Assembly: GCA_900167215.1 (NCBI GenBank)
Contig: FUZS01000021.1
Span: 1-50,916, forward strand
Source: [Eubacterium] yurii
GTDB lineage: Bacteria; Bacillota; Clostridia; Peptostreptococcales; Filifactoraceae
Length of the DNA stretch: 50,916 nucleotides
Direction: 5' to 3'
Position 1 is the first letter of the stretch. Each line of letters opens with the position of its first letter. The translations under genes and the position numbers were made by a program. Below are positions 28,248-40,922 of the stretch, in pieces. The notes below the pieces were generated by a model. The model was not told the DNA's origin, made no database searches, and was given only the letters and a program-made list of their open reading frames with translations.

Positions 28248-28357
28248 TATACTAATATCTATTTAATCTATGGATAATTTTCATAAATGATTTTTTATGA
28301 CTTTATTATAAATGAACTGAAAAAGATTTATCCATTTTTCTATTAGATTGTAGTATA
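28248..28357 (+). repeat. Element B copy (about 110 bp)
   Basis: It starts TATACTAATATCTATTTAAT and ends CTATTAGATTGTAGTATA. Aligned in reverse to 19237-19364 it is clearly the same sequence with small gaps, and it matches the start and end of 41030-41154. It is non-coding and sits between the V-ATPase terminator and the converging eno gene. Confidence 0.7.
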
Positions 28358-28427
28358 AGTGTAATCGAAAAATAATCAAAGAAATACTTTATCCTTAGTC
28401 AAATGGATAATAGTGTTAAAATACAGC

Positions 28428-28477
28428 TAATTAAATATAGATTTCAATAAACTATACACAAAATCTATATTTAATTA
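28428..28477 (-). terminator. AT-rich 17-bp hairpin downstream of eno
   Basis: TAATTAAATATAGATTT (28428-28444) is complementary to AAATCTATATTTAATTA (28461-28477). It lies 12 bp after the eno stop on the minus strand. Only a mixed T-rich tract follows, so it is a probable but not textbook terminator. Confidence 0.55.
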
Positions 28478-28489
28478 AAATATAATCAA

Positions 28490-29815
<1,326 letters not shown>

Positions 29816-29900
29816 CTAACTAAAAATAAATTTATTTGATTAATATATTTTGGCATATTATATTAATTTACTATCAAATTTTTCATTAGTCTAAGTTAAA

Positions 29901-29948
29901 CAAGCATAAGTTGTAATTATAGATGTTAGCTATGCTTGCTAATTACAA
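29901..29948 (-). other. Interleaved inverted repeats between tpiA and eno
   Basis: Two complementary pairs are interleaved. CAAGCATA (29901-29908) pairs with TATGCTTG (29931-29938), and TTGTAATTA (29911-29919) pairs with TAATTACAA (29940-29948). In the transcript they could form a pseudoknot or two alternative hairpins. A T-rich stretch follows the first on the minus strand, so one conformer may be a terminator that lowers eno expression from the upstream promoter. Confidence 0.45.
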
Positions 29949-29951
29949 TAA

Positions 29952-30698
29952 TTAAAAATTGACTAATTTGATAAAATCATCAGCCTTTAGCGATGCTCCA
30001 CCTACCAATGCTCCATCTATGTCACTTTCAGCCATTATTTGACTTACATTGTCAGGTTTTACACTACCGCCATACTGTATTCTTATGCTTTCAGATACAG
30101 CTTCACCGTATATTTCTTTTACTGTCTTTCTTATAAAAGATATTACTTCATTAGCTTGAGTGCTTGTAGCAGTCTTTCCTGTACCTATAGCCCATATAGG
30201 CTCATAAGCTATCACCATCTTTGAAGCCAAATCCTTGTCAAGTCCATCCAAGTCAGATACTACTTGAGCTTTTACGACATCATTTGTCTTGCCTTCTTCT
30301 CTTTGACTTAGAGTTTCGCCTACACAAAGTATAGGCACTATAGAGTACTTGAAAGCTTGTTTAATTTTTTTGTTTACAGTTTCATCTGTTTCGGCAAAAT
30401 ACTGTCTTCTTTCACTATGACCTATTACGCAGTAGTCTACGCCTATTTCTTTAAGCATAGGAGCAGATACCTCTCCTGTGAATGCTCCGCTATCTTCAAA
30501 GTGCATATTTTGAGCTGCAATCTTAATATTTGTATTTTTTACAGCTTCTTTCAAATCTTTTAAAAATGTAAAAGGTGCACAAATTACACTTTCAACATCT
30601 TCTCTTCCTACCTTGTCTTTTACATCGCTGACAAATTGGATAGCTTCTTTGATAGTCAAATTCATCTTCCAATTTCCGGCTATTATCGGTTTTCTCAT
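29952..30698 (-). CDS. tpiA: Triosephosphate isomerase
   Basis: This 248-residue TIM-barrel enzyme interconverts dihydroxyacetone phosphate and glyceraldehyde-3-phosphate. The active-site Lys is in AGNWKMN (about 7-13), the His in VIGHSERRQYF (about 92-102), the catalytic Glu in VIAYEPIWAIGTG (about 161-173), and the phosphate loop in QYGGSV (about 208-213). It starts 53 bp after the pgk stop with a ribosome binding site AGGAGAAA, so it is in one transcript with pgk. Confidence 0.97.
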   Translation of the reverse strand: MRKPIIAGNWKMNLTIKEAIQFVSDVKDKVGREDVESVICAPFTFLKDLKEAVKNTNIKIAAQNMHFEDSGAFTGEVSAPMLKEIGVDYCVIGHSERRQYFAETDETVNKKIKQAFKYSIVPILCVGETLSQREEGKTNDVVKAQVVSDLDGLDKDLASKMVIAYEPIWAIGTGKTATSTQANEVISFIRKTVKEIYGEAVSESIRIQYGGSVKPDNVSQIMAESDIDGALVGGASLKADDFIKLVNF

Positions 30699-30751
30699 CT
30701 TTTTCTCCTAAGTAAATCCGAAATACTATTTCATACTAATGTTTTATAAGT

Positions 30752-31939
30752 TTATTTATCTTGTAAGCAATCTATTCCTGGAAGTATCTTTCCTTCCAAA
30801 AATTCAAGTGAAGCTCCACCACCTGTAGATATATGTGTCATCTTGTCTGCATATCCAAGTTGTTCTACGGCAGCAGCTGAATCCCCACCACCTATTATTG
30901 ATACGCATTTTGCTTTTGACAATGCTTCTGCAAGAGCCTTAGTACCTACAGCAAACTTTGCCATTTCAAACACTCCCATAGGACCGTTCCAAATTACTGT
31001 TTTTGCATCAGCTATAGTCTTACAATAAAGCTCTACAGTCTTTGCTCCTATATCAAGTCCCATGTATCCATCATCTATATTTTCATTTTCAGTATTGAAA
31101 GATTCTGCATTTTCGTCAAATTCTTTTGCAACTACATGATCTATAGGGAGAAGTAATTTCACATTGGCTTTTTCAGCTTTTTCAAGTAGTGATTTTGCCA
31201 AGTCCAACTTATCATCTTCAACTCTTGATGTGCCTACATTTTTACCTTGAGATTTCAAAAATGTGTATGCCATTGCGCCACCTATGATAAGTGTATCAAC
31301 CTTAGATATGAGATTTTCTATAACAGATATCTTATCTGACACCTTTGCTCCACCAAGCACAGCTACAAAAGGTCTTTCAGGATTTTCAAGAGCCTTGCCC
31401 ATTATTGAAACTTCTTTTTCAATCAAAAATCCCATAACAGCAGGAATGTAGTTAGCTATTCCTGCAGTAGAAGAGTGGGCTCTGTGTGCAGTACCAAAGG
31501 CATCATTTACAAAGATGTCTGCTAAAGATGCCAATTCCTTTGCAAATGCCAAGTCATTTTTAGTTTCTCCAGCTACAAATCTCACATTTTCAAGCAAAAT
31601 TACATCTTTTTCTTTCATTTGAGATACTAATCTTTTAGCATTTTCGCCTACAACATTTTCATCTTCTGCCAGAGCTACATTTTGATTTAAAAGCTTAGAC
31701 AATCTTTCAGCTACAGGCTTTAGCGAATATTTGGCATCGTAGCATTTATCAGGTCTTCCAAGATGAGACATCAATATCACCTTAGCATTATTGTCTATTA
31801 GATACTTTATTGTTGGAAGAGCGCTTACTATTCTGATATCATCAGTGATTACTCCATCTTTCATAGGAACGTTGAAGTCGCATCTGACGATTACTTTTTT
31901 ACCTTGTACATCTATGTCTTTTACAGATTTTTTTGCCAT
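30752..31939 (-). CDS. pgk: Phosphoglycerate kinase
   Basis: The protein is 395 residues from ATG 31939. The substrate loop is [16 protein letters not shown] (about 14-29), later [10 protein letters not shown] (about 203-212) and the nucleotide-binding [15 protein letters not shown] (about 366-380). A longer frame to 32032 adds 31 residues that do not resemble the family, while AAGGA sits eight bases before 31939. It makes ATP from 1,3-bisphosphoglycerate. It is the first gene of the pgk-tpiA-(eno) unit. Confidence 0.96.
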   Translation of the reverse strand: MAKKSVKDIDVQGKKVIVRCDFNVPMKDGVITDDIRIVSALPTIKYLIDNNAKVILMSHLGRPDKCYDAKYSLKPVAERLSKLLNQNVALAEDENVVGENAKRLVSQMKEKDVILLENVRFVAGETKNDLAFAKELASLADIFVNDAFGTAHRAHSSTAGIANYIPAVMGFLIEKEVSIMGKALENPERPFVAVLGGAKVSDKISVIENLISKVDTLIIGGAMAYTFLKSQGKNVGTSRVEDDKLDLAKSLLEKAEKANVKLLLPIDHVVAKEFDENAESFNTENENIDDGYMGLDIGAKTVELYCKTIADAKTVIWNGPMGVFEMAKFAVGTKALAEALSKAKCVSIIGGGDSAAAVEQLGYADKMTHISTGGGASLEFLEGKILPGIDCLQDK

Positions 31940-32235
31940 GCTATCAGTCCTTTTCAATATTTTATACTGCTTACTTAAATCAAAAGTATTTTTGTGTTTA
32001 TTAAAGCGAGTAAAATACATAAATATTGACAAAATATTTTAATAGACATTGTATTTATATAATTACTTTTCAAAACATAATCACATAAAAAACAATCTAC
32101 AATGCAGTTTACTACAAATTATCGGTATTTTAGATATAATTAATAAAATTCAATAAAATTCAATAAAAGTAGTATTTATCAAATTGTCAATAATTAGGTA
32201 TGGATATAGATAATTTGTTATCAGTACAATATAAA
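31940..32235. other. Promoter region upstream of pgk
   Basis: About 300 bp of AT-rich DNA lie between the gap terminator and pgk. A TTGACA box on the minus strand (32185-32190) has only a weak -10 (TTTATT) 17 bases downstream. The short direct repeat AATTCAATAA occurs twice in tandem near 32147-32167. No other gene or RNA was seen. Confidence 0.35.
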
Positions 32236-32278
32236 AGCACTTAAATACAGTTTACCTATTAAATTGTATTTAAGTGCT
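32226..32278 (-). terminator. Rho-independent terminator after gap
   Basis: AGCACTTAAATACA (32236-32249) pairs perfectly with TGTATTTAAGTGCT (32265-32278). In the minus-strand transcript the stem is followed by TTTTATATT, a usable U-tract. It separates gap from pgk. Confidence 0.8.
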
Positions 32279-32325
32279 GATTTGCAATTAATTATAATTA
32301 GTAGATATGACTAATTGCTTTAAGC

Positions 32326-33345
<1,020 letters not shown>

Positions 33346-33415
33346 TTAATAATATTATATCCACTGCATAAGCAGAAAATAACTGATGAACATCAAAACT
33401 TATCAAGTTGAAAAG

Positions 33416-33829
33416 CTATTTTACAACTAAAACAGATCTATCAGTATTATTTATAACCTTGTGAGAGATACTTCCCAAAAAAGTCCTCGAAAGCATACCA
33501 AGACCACGACTACCCATAACAATCAGGTCTACATCGCTCTTCTCAGCTTGTTCCACTATCTCTCTTGTAATATCTCCTACCTTATACATAGTAGTTAATT
33601 TAATGTTTGAATCTTTAAAATCAAGTTCTATTTGTTTGAGCATTTGTTCAGCAGATGCTATGTTTTGACTTATTATGTCAATCTTGTAATCGACATTTAG
33701 AGCAACTATGTCTGAAACTACCGTAATGACGATTAATTCACTTCCAAATTTTTCGCAAAGTACTCTTGCTTTTTCGAGAGCTTTAAAAGAATATTTGGAA
33801 CCGTCTATTGGAACAAGAATCTTTTTCAT
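33416..33829 (-). CDS. Universal stress protein (UspA family)
   Basis: This 137-residue protein has the Usp fold. It opens KKILVPIDGSKYSFKALEKA and ends with the ATP-binding type sequence VMGSRGLGMLSRTFLGSISHKVINN (GX2GX9GS/T-like), so it is probably of the ATP-binding subclass. ATG 33829 was chosen because GAGGTGA lies five bases before it; the GTG three codons earlier is inside that site. It lies 97 bp upstream of gap on the same strand. Its role in stress survival is family knowledge only. Confidence 0.9.
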   Translation of the reverse strand: MKKILVPIDGSKYSFKALEKARVLCEKFGSELIVITVVSDIVALNVDYKIDIISQNIASAEQMLKQIELDFKDSNIKLTTMYKVGDITREIVEQAEKSDVDLIVMGSRGLGMLSRTFLGSISHKVINNTDRSVLVVK

Positions 33830-34135
33830 AAAACTCACCTCAACTAATAAATCAAATAAGTTTGATACGTTTTTGATATACCCGAAATAAATAATTTTAA
33901 AATAAAAATGGAATAATTTTTAAAATAAAAATAAAAATCATAAGTTATTGCTGTAAATATAAAGTTAAATAGTAAAAATATAACAAATTAATCATAGATT
34001 AGGAAAATTATTTCTCCATCTGTATATTTATCGAGCAGTTTTAAAAGAACTATACTATTTTTGACAAAGTATTATAAATATTTTTAAATTAGGACTTGAA
34101 AAAAATTTTAAATATGGTAAAATATTTACTGTTGT
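33830..34135. other. Divergent intergenic region, usp / tRNA-Leu
   Basis: About 300 bp of very AT-rich DNA. It must contain the usp promoter (minus) and holds two candidate tRNA promoters: TTGACA at 34061-34066 with TTAAAT 17 bases on, and the better one at 34096-34123. No gene was found. Confidence 0.4.
34096..34123 (+). promoter_or_regulatory. Promoter of tRNA-Leu
   Basis: TTGAAA (34096-34101) and TAAAAT (34118-34123) with spacing 16. The implied start near 34130 is six bases before the mature tRNA 5' end. Confidence 0.6.
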
Positions 34136-34222
34136 GCAAAGGTGGTGGAATCGGCAGACACGTACGTTTGAGGGGCGTATGCCAGATATGGCATGAGGGT
34201 TCAAGTCCCTTCCTTTGCACCA
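34136..34222 (+). tRNA. tRNA-Leu (anticodon GAG)
   Basis: The acceptor GCAAAGG (34136-34142) pairs with CCTTTGC (34212-34218), followed by discriminator A and an encoded CCA. The anticodon arm is TACGT / GCGTA around the loop TTGAGGG, giving anticodon GAG for Leu codons CUC and CUU. The long variable arm (TGCC...GGCA) is as expected for a class II leucine tRNA. The T arm is GAGGG TTCAAGT CCCTT. Confidence 0.95.
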
Positions 34223-34230
34223 ATTAAATT

Positions 34231-34261
34231 AGAGATGTTGAAAATTCAATATCTCTTTTTT
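34231..34261 (+). terminator. Terminator of tRNA-Leu
   Basis: AGAGATGTTGAA pairs with TTCAATATCTCT (one G-U pair), followed by TTTTTT. It lies nine bases after the tRNA. Confidence 0.9.
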
Positions 34262-34684
34262 GTTGTTAGTAGAAAGACTCATTTGATATTTATAAAATTT
34301 AAATCTAATGTGAATATATTTTGAGTGTATATTAAATAAAATCTTATTTTTTTATTTGTTTTTTGAAAAATGTATGACTTTAAAAGAGTAAAAGATTATT
34401 ATACTTATTTAGATATATAAAATATAGTAAAAAAATCTTAAAAATTAAAAAAAATACTTAAAATTTAAAGTGTTTTATGTTATAATCTATCGAATGTATT
34501 TAAAGTATATAATAAATATATAGCAATATTGTATTTATTAAAACTAACTTACGTTAGGTTATTTCAAAAGATACGAATTATAGTGAAATATAACACAATT
34601 TACATTTTAAAAAATAAAGAATTCAGAATAATAAATCAAAATAAATATAAACTAAAAAATACTTCTATCAGGGAGATGAACATA
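34262..34684. other. Non-coding stretch before the 7-TM protein gene
   Basis: This stretch of about 420 bp is extremely AT-rich. The frame reading into the 7-TM gene is open from 34529, but that part has no ribosome binding site and poor coding character. An extended -10 promoter lies at 34478-34486. I see no RNA element, although a 200-base leader between that promoter and the gene is long. Confidence 0.4.
34478..34486 (+). promoter_or_regulatory. Extended -10 promoter upstream of the 7-TM protein and gltX
   Basis: TGTTATAAT is a perfect extended -10 (TG, one base, TATAAT). The -35 region is poor (CTTAAA-like). The start of transcription would be near 34493, leaving a leader of about 190 bases. 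Confidence 0.55.
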
Positions 34685-35461
34685 ATGGAATATCATTCAA
34701 GGGATAAAGTCTTTATCAGACTTTTAAACGCCTTGCTTTTTGTTGTATTGACAGTAGTAACTGTGAGATTTTCTTTTTTTTATGGTGGTAAGTCTCTTAT
34801 TAAATATCTGGATTTAAACTTTTATATGGCTCCGTATAAGGTCGCTTATATTTTTCATCTAATTACCTTTGTTGCTATGATGATATTTGTATTTTTACAA
34901 TTAGGCTCAAGCAGTTACGGTATTAAGAAGAAAGTAACCGAAAATTACAGCTATTTAACTCCGGCATCTTTTTTATGTATGATAATTCATATATACTTTT
35001 TAAATATAAGAAACTTTAAGATATCTGCAATATTTGCCTTTATATTACTTCTGTTGACGAGTGCAATATATATAAAGGCTCAGGATATGAAGAGATTTAT
35101 GTATAATGATGAAATTAATATGTACGTATGTCCTTTTTCAATCTTTGTATCTTGGAGTTTAACTTTGCTTTTTATTACTGTAAATATCATGCTTACAGAC
35201 AATTTAACTATTAATTCCAATGCATTTGTAATAATAGCAACAATAGAATTAATGATGATTTTGTCTCTTAGCATCTTAGTTTTATTCATGTATAAAGATA
35301 AGATATTTGTACTTGTACAAGCTGTATATTTGATTTGTTTGGCAGTAAATACGCAAATTAACGGATATTTTATGCCTGTGGGCTACCTATGCTTTTTATC
35401 TGTAGTTGTACTTGGAGTCTTTTGGTTTAGGATATTCAATAAAAATAGAGGAGGAAAATAA
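34685..35461 (+). CDS. Seven-helix membrane protein, possibly TspO-like
   Basis: This 258-residue protein has about seven hydrophobic helices. Two stretches, APYKVAYIFHLITFVAMMIFV and CPFSIFVSWSLTLLFITVNI, recall the pattern of large TspO/MBR-related proteins (a helix with W/F-x-x-Y followed by PFSxYxGW), but the likeness is weak and the typical Trp residues are mostly missing. I chose ATG 34685 because GGGAG lies nine bases before; ATG 34676 overlaps that site. The stop is three bases before gltX, so the two genes are probably translated from one message. Function unknown. Confidence 0.6.
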   Translation: MEYHSRDKVFIRLLNALLFVVLTVVTVRFSFFYGGKSLIKYLDLNFYMAPYKVAYIFHLITFVAMMIFVFLQLGSSSYGIKKKVTENYSYLTPASFLCMIIHIYFLNIRNFKISAIFAFILLLLTSAIYIKAQDMKRFMYNDEINMYVCPFSIFVSWSLTLLFITVNIMLTDNLTINSNAFVIIATIELMMILSLSILVLFMYKDKIFVLVQAVYLICLAVNTQINGYFMPVGYLCFLSVVVLGVFWFRIFNKNRGGK

Positions 35462-35464
35462 AAT

Positions 35465-36943
35465 ATGTCTGTAAGAGTTCGTTTTGCACCCTCACCTACA
35501 GGATTTGTTCATATAGGAAGTTTGAGGACTGCCCTTTATAATTTTTTGTATTCGAAAAAAATGGGAGGAAAATACATCCTTAGAGTTGAAGATACTGACA
35601 GGAACAGATTAGTAGAAGGTGCCATAGAATCTATGCTTAAATCACTGAAATGGGGCGGTATCAGCTCAGATGAAGGTGTATGCATAGATGAAGATGAGAA
35701 GATAATACAAATTGGTGAAGCAGGTCCTTATATACAGTCAGAAAGATTGGATATATATAAGAAATATATAGATATATTAGTGGAAAAAGGGCATGCCTAC
35801 TATTGTTTTTGTACTAAAGAAAGATTGGAAAATCTAAGAGAAGAGCAAAAGAGTAGGGGAGAAGATACAAAATACGACGGACATTGCAAATCTCTTTCTA
35901 AAGAAGAAGTACAAAAAAGAATAGAAGCAGGCGAAGAATATGTAATAAGATTGAAAATGCCTGAAAATACAGATATTGCCTTTGATGACGTAGTAAGGGG
36001 AAGAGTAGTTATAAACTCAGATACTGTAGATGATCAGGTACTTATGAAATCAGACGGATTTCCTACTTATCATTTTGCAGTCGTTGTGGATGATCATCTT
36101 ATGGGGATAACACATATAATAAGAGGAGAAGAGTGGCTTACTTCTACTCCTAAGCACGTATTGATGTATGAGATGTTCGGCTGGGAAAAACCGACATTTG
36201 TTCACCTGCCTAATATACTAAATTCTGATAAGAAAAAACTCTCTAAAAGACAGGGAGATGTAGCTGTTGAAGATTTTAGAAAAAAAGGATATTTACCTGA
36301 AGGACTTATCAATTATATAGCTCTACTTGGTTGGTCACCTGAAGAAAACAAGGAGATATTTTCTTTAGATGAACTTATAGAAAATTTCTCGCTTGAAAGG
36401 GTGTCAAGTAGTGGTGGAGTATTCGATGTTGCTAAGTTAAACTGGGTTAACTCTCACTATATCAAGGAGTATGACTTGGAAAAATTGGTTGACCTTGCAA
36501 TACCTTTTGTAGTTGAAGATAAGCTTATGACAGTTGAAGAAACTCAAAAAAATAGAGATTGGCTCATCTTGGCAATGGATACAATAAGGGAAAGACTTAG
36601 TTATCTAAAGCAATTCCCTGAAGAAATAAAAGCATTTTTAAGTGATGAGATAGAGATAATAGAGCAAGACGCCATAGATTTTATGAAATTGGAGCATATG
36701 CCTACCTTGTACAACATAGTAAAGGAAGAAATTTCAAATTGCAATAAGGTAGATAGTGAGCTGATTGACAGTATATTTGCAAAACTTAAGGAGCAAAAGA
36801 TAAAAGGTAAGAATCTTTTCATGGGAGTAAGAGTAATAGTAACAGGTGTATGCCATGGACCGGATATGCACAAGTCTATGGAATTACTAGGAAAAGATAA
36901 GATATTAAAACGCTTGGAACAAACAAAAAAATATATTTTTTAA
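35465..36943 (+). CDS. gltX: Glutamyl-tRNA synthetase
   Basis: This 492-residue class I synthetase has the HIGH-type motif [20 protein letters not shown] (about 7-26) and the KMSKS-type [15 protein letters not shown] (about 257-271). Between them lies the zinc-binding-like region [15 protein letters not shown]. The C-terminal anticodon domain is of bacterial length. It charges tRNA-Glu, possibly also tRNA-Gln for later amidation; gatCAB is not in the window. GAGGAGG precedes the start and lies within the end of the upstream gene. Confidence 0.95.
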   Translation: MSVRVRFAPSPTGFVHIGSLRTALYNFLYSKKMGGKYILRVEDTDRNRLVEGAIESMLKSLKWGGISSDEGVCIDEDEKIIQIGEAGPYIQSERLDIYKKYIDILVEKGHAYYCFCTKERLENLREEQKSRGEDTKYDGHCKSLSKEEVQKRIEAGEEYVIRLKMPENTDIAFDDVVRGRVVINSDTVDDQVLMKSDGFPTYHFAVVVDDHLMGITHIIRGEEWLTSTPKHVLMYEMFGWEKPTFVHLPNILNSDKKKLSKRQGDVAVEDFRKKGYLPEGLINYIALLGWSPEENKEIFSLDELIENFSLERVSSSGGVFDVAKLNWVNSHYIKEYDLEKLVDLAIPFVVEDKLMTVEETQKNRDWLILAMDTIRERLSYLKQFPEEIKAFLSDEIEIIEQDAIDFMKLEHMPTLYNIVKEEISNCNKVDSELIDSIFAKLKEQKIKGKNLFMGVRVIVTGVCHGPDMHKSMELLGKDKILKRLEQTKKYIF

Positions 36944-36987
36944 ATGAAATACTAACCTTGCTTTAATAATTATTTTGGAGAAATTTA

Positions 36988-37755
36988 ATGCTTTTAGTAT
37001 GTGATGTAGGTAATACAAATTTGGTTTTTGGAATTTATCAGGATGATATACTCAAATATAGTTTCAGACTTGGGACAGATCCTATTAAGACTTCCGACGA
37101 ATACGGTGTATTGGTAAAAACTTTGATAGAAGAAGAAGGATATACGTTTGAAGATGTAGATGATGTTATAATTTCATCCGTTGTTCCTGAAGTAATGCAC
37201 TCTTTGGAAAATTTTGCCTTGAAATTTTGTAAAAAAAGAGCATATATAGTGGGACCCGGAGTAAAAACAGGAATCAACATTAAATATAACAATCCTGCAC
37301 AGGTAGGTGCAGATAGGATAGTAAATGCTACCTGCGGGTATGAAAAATACGGAGGTAATATAATCCTGATAGATTTTGGGACAGCCACAACATTTTGTGC
37401 AGTATCAAAAGAGGGAGATTACTTAGGAGGACTTATCACACCGGGTATTAAAATTTCTGCTGATGCACTTTTTATGCACACATCTAAGCTACCTAAGATA
37501 GAGATAGTAAAACCGAAATCTGTCATAGCAAAAAATACAGTTGGTGCTATGCAAAGTGGTATATATTATGGCTATGTAGGGCTTGTGGATAAGATAGTTT
37601 CAGATATGATAAAAGAGCTTGGTTGGAGAAAATACAAGGTAATTGCAACAGGAGGACTTTCACAGTTGATTGTAGAAGGTTCAATACACGAAATTATAAT
37701 AGATAAAACTCTCACTTTAGAGGGACTCAAAATAATATATGAGAAAAATAAATAA
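36988..37755 (+). CDS. coaX: Type III pantothenate kinase
   Basis: The 255-residue protein belongs to the ASKHA fold. The phosphate-binding start is [14 protein letters not shown], the pantothenate region includes [16 protein letters not shown] (about 110-125), and [15 protein letters not shown] (about 130-144) is the second phosphate loop. It performs the first step of coenzyme A synthesis. It overlaps dusB by 17 bases, a sign of coupled translation. The ATG follows TTGGAG. Confidence 0.95.
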   Translation: MLLVCDVGNTNLVFGIYQDDILKYSFRLGTDPIKTSDEYGVLVKTLIEEEGYTFEDVDDVIISSVVPEVMHSLENFALKFCKKRAYIVGPGVKTGINIKYNNPAQVGADRIVNATCGYEKYGGNIILIDFGTATTFCAVSKEGDYLGGLITPGIKISADALFMHTSKLPKIEIVKPKSVIAKNTVGAMQSGIYYGYVGLVDKIVSDMIKELGWRKYKVIATGGLSQLIVEGSIHEIIIDKTLTLEGLKIIYEKNK

Positions 37756-38728
37756 TATACTAAATATAGGAAATAACAAATATGATAATATCCACGCCAT
37801 ACTTGCACCTATGGCTGGATTTACAGACCTTCCATTTAGATTGATTTGCGAAGACTATGGCTGTAATTTTACATTTACGGAAATGATAAATGCCAAGGCT
37901 CTATGCTATCATGATGAAAAAACAACTCAGATGCTTGATGTTACCGGACAAAAAAAGTATGTAGGAGTACAGATATTTGGCAGTGAAGTAGAATATATTG
38001 GAAAGGCTGTAAAGATAATAAATGATTTGGGCAGATTCGCTCATATAGATATAAATATGGGCTGTCCGGCTCCGAAGATAGTGAAAAACGGCGATGGCAG
38101 TGCATTGATGAAAAATCCCTCTCTTGCGTCAAAAATTGTTGAAGAGGCAAAGAAAAATTCATCAATACCTGTAACTGTAAAAATCAGAAAAGGCTTTGAT
38201 GACAATAATGTTAATGCTGTCGAATTTGCCAAGATGTTGGAGCAAAGCGGTGCAGACGCTATAACTGCACATGGAAGAACTACAAGACAGTATTACTCAG
38301 GAGTAGCTGACTGGGATATAATAGCAGAGGTAAAACAAGCAGTCAAAGTACCTGTAATAGGAAACGGTGATGTAAAATCTCCTGAAGATGCTAAAAGGAT
38401 GATGGAGTATACAAATTGTGACAGTGTATTAATTGCAAGAGCTGCTCAGGGCAATCCATTTTTATTTGCTCAGATTAATGATTATTTTGAAAATGGGAGC
38501 TACGAAGATATTCAAGATAGTCAAAGGATTAAAATTACATTAAAGCATTATAAACTGTCAATGGAAAAATTTGAAACTTCCGTTGCTGTCAGAGAGATGA
38601 GGAAACAAATCAACTGTTACCTCAAGGGGATAAAAAATTCATGTGCTGTAAAAAATCAAATAAATATGCAAAATGATTATGAAAAAGTAATTGAAATGCT
38701 TGAAAGTTTTGCTAAAAGTCTTATTTGA
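37739..38728 (+). CDS. dusB: tRNA-dihydrouridine synthase
   Basis: This 329-residue flavoprotein reduces uridines in the D loop of tRNA. The start of the barrel is [13 protein letters not shown] (about 20-32), the catalytic Cys lies in [20 protein letters not shown] (about 103-122), and the FMN/RNA-contact region is [13 protein letters not shown] (about 178-190). The chain starts inside coaX. The first ATG at 37739 gives an N-terminal extension with no strong ribosome binding site, so the exact start is less sure than the gene. Confidence 0.93.
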   Translation: MRKINNILNIGNNKYDNIHAILAPMAGFTDLPFRLICEDYGCNFTFTEMINAKALCYHDEKTTQMLDVTGQKKYVGVQIFGSEVEYIGKAVKIINDLGRFAHIDINMGCPAPKIVKNGDGSALMKNPSLASKIVEEAKKNSSIPVTVKIRKGFDDNNVNAVEFAKMLEQSGADAITAHGRTTRQYYSGVADWDIIAEVKQAVKVPVIGNGDVKSPEDAKRMMEYTNCDSVLIARAAQGNPFLFAQINDYFENGSYEDIQDSQRIKITLKHYKLSMEKFETSVAVREMRKQINCYLKGIKNSCAVKNQINMQNDYEKVIEMLESFAKSLI

Positions 38729-38790
38729 CAAATATTAAAATTGAAATCATTATATAATATAGTGAAAAGACATAATAAAAGGAGAATGAA

Positions 38791-39288
38791 ATGTCCGTAT
38801 CAAACGAAAATGATATATTGCTTACCAAAGATGGATACGAAAATATCGAAAAAGAACTTGAAGAGCTAAAATCCGTAAGAAGAAAAGAAGTTTCTGATAA
38901 ATTGAAAGAAGCACGCTCTTTTGGAGACCTCTCAGAAAATGCTGAATATGATGAAGCTAAAAATGAGCAGGCACAACTTGAAGAGAGAATAGCAAAGCTT
39001 GAAAATATGCTTAGAAAAGCTGTGATAATCTCTGAAACTGATTTGAAGATGAATATAGTAAATCTCGGTTCACAAGTCAAAGTATCTATAAAATATCCTG
39101 ATGGTGAAGTGGAGGAAGAAGATTACACAATAGTGGGAAGTGCAGAGTCAAATCCTGCCGAAGGAAAGATTTCAAATGATTCACCTATAGGAAAGGCTTT
39201 GATAGGTGCTAAAAAAGGTCAAAAAATTGATGTTCAGGTACCAGACGGTATAGCTAAGATAAAGATAGTAAGTATAGAACGTAAATAG
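38791..39288 (+). CDS. greA: Transcription elongation factor GreA
   Basis: This 165-residue protein has the two-domain GreA plan. The N-terminal coiled coil carries the tip acidic residues in SFGDLSENAEYDEAKNEQ (about 50-67). The C-terminal FKBP-like domain ends SPIGKALIGAKKGQKIDVQVP. It rescues backtracked RNA polymerase. AAGGAG precedes the ATG, and 30 bp separate it from lysS, the common greA-lysS pairing of Firmicutes. Confidence 0.95.
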   Translation: MSVSNENDILLTKDGYENIEKELEELKSVRRKEVSDKLKEARSFGDLSENAEYDEAKNEQAQLEERIAKLENMLRKAVIISETDLKMNIVNLGSQVKVSIKYPDGEVEEEDYTIVGSAESNPAEGKISNDSPIGKALIGAKKGQKIDVQVPDGIAKIKIVSIERK

Positions 39289-39318
39289 TATCAAAAATAA
39301 AATTCTAAGGAGAAAAAA

Positions 39319-40821
39319 ATGCAAGGTGAAAAGATAGTTCTCAACGAGATGGAGCAATTGAGATATGACAAATTGCTAAGGATGCAAGATGAAGGCAGAG
39401 ATCCGTTTAAAGTAGAAAAGTTCGACCAAACTCATCACTCAAAACAAATTAAGGATGATTTTGAAAACTTTGAAGGTAAGGAAGTATCAGTTGCCGGAAG
39501 AATGATGAGCTTTAGAAGTTTCGGCAAAAGTACCTTTGTTGATGTGCAAGACAAAGACGGAAAGATACAATGCTATGCCAAGAAAGATGAGCTTGGAGAA
39601 GAGTTGTATAAAGCATTTAAAGAATTTGACATTGGAGATATAATTGGAGTTACAGGAGTTGTATTTAAGACTCAAAAAGATGAAATCTCAATAAAAATGC
39701 ACGAAGTGAAACTTCTTTCAAAATCACTTAGAATCTTGCCTGAAAAATATCACGGACTCAAGGATACGGACTTGAGATACAGACAAAGATATGTAGATTT
39801 GATAGTCAATCCCGAGGTAAAAGAAGCTTTCCTAACAAGAAACAAGGCTATAAAGGCACTTAGGGAATTCTTGGAGGAAAGAGAATTTATCGAAGTGGAA
39901 ACTCCGATACTCAACACTATAGCAGGTGGAGCAACTGCAAGACCTTTCATAACACATCATAACACTCTTGACATTGACATGTATTTAAGAATAGCCAATG
40001 AACTGTATCTTAAAAGGTTGATAGTTGGTGGATTTGAAAAAGTGTATGAAATGGGTAGAATGTTCAGAAATGAAGGTATGGACATAAAACACAATCCTGA
40101 ATATACTGCAATGGAATTATACCAAGCATATGCAGACTATGAAGACATAATGAAACTTACCGAAGAACTGGTAGCATATATGGCTGTAGCTGCAACAGGA
40201 TCTACACTTATTAATTATCAAGGTAAGCAAATTGATCTAAAACCGCCTTGGAGAAGATTGTCAATGACAGATGCAATCAAAGAATATGCAAACATAGATT
40301 TTGACGAGATAAATACTGACGAAGAAGCTGTAGAACTAGCAAGAAAGCATAAGATTGAAATAATACCTGAAATGAAAAGAGGTCATGTAATAGCAGGTAT
40401 CTTTGAAAAATATTGTGAAGACAAGCTTATTGATCCTACTTTCATCACTCATCATCCTGTAGAAATATCGCCATTGTCTAAGAGAAACCCTGAAGATCCA
40501 AGAATAACAAATAGATTTGAAGCATTTGTAAATACTTGGGAAATAGCAAATGCCTTCTCAGAGCTTAATGACCCTATTGACCAAAGAGCAAGATTTATGG
40601 ATCAATTAAGACAAAGGGAACTTGGTGATGAAGAAGCTCAGATGTTGGATGAAGACTTCTTAAATGCCATAGAAGTAGGTTTGCCTCCTACTGGTGGACT
40701 TGGAATAGGTATAGACAGAGTTATAATGCTTCTTACAAACTCAGCAAGTATAAGAGATGTTATACTCTTCCCGACTATGAAGCCTATAAGCAAAGAAAAT
40801 AAGGAAAATCAAGACGCATAG
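39319..40821 (+). CDS. lysS: Lysyl-tRNA synthetase, class II
   Basis: This 500-residue protein has an N-terminal OB fold ([19 protein letters not shown] near 56-74), motif 1 and 2 regions ([19 protein letters not shown] near 242-260) and motif 3 in [20 protein letters not shown] (about 454-473). It attaches Lys to tRNA-Lys. Length is usual. A terminator lies about 100 bp downstream and closes the coaX-dusB-greA-lysS group. Confidence 0.96.
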   Translation: MQGEKIVLNEMEQLRYDKLLRMQDEGRDPFKVEKFDQTHHSKQIKDDFENFEGKEVSVAGRMMSFRSFGKSTFVDVQDKDGKIQCYAKKDELGEELYKAFKEFDIGDIIGVTGVVFKTQKDEISIKMHEVKLLSKSLRILPEKYHGLKDTDLRYRQRYVDLIVNPEVKEAFLTRNKAIKALREFLEEREFIEVETPILNTIAGGATARPFITHHNTLDIDMYLRIANELYLKRLIVGGFEKVYEMGRMFRNEGMDIKHNPEYTAMELYQAYADYEDIMKLTEELVAYMAVAATGSTLINYQGKQIDLKPPWRRLSMTDAIKEYANIDFDEINTDEEAVELARKHKIEIIPEMKRGHVIAGIFEKYCEDKLIDPTFITHHPVEISPLSKRNPEDPRITNRFEAFVNTWEIANAFSELNDPIDQRARFMDQLRQRELGDEEAQMLDEDFLNAIEVGLPPTGGLGIGIDRVIMLLTNSASIRDVILFPTMKPISKENKENQDA

Positions 40822-40922
40822 GCTTTGTTGAATTATGAGTGCAACAAAATAACAAAACAAATAATATTGTTCTATAGTCAAAGTAAATTTTTATAGGGCA
40901 ATGTTAAATAATATGAATTAAA

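Noticed and set aside
39289-39318. T-box or other riboswitch before lysS
   Set aside because: Only 30 bases separate greA and lysS, too short for such an element, and no conserved T-box sequence was seen.
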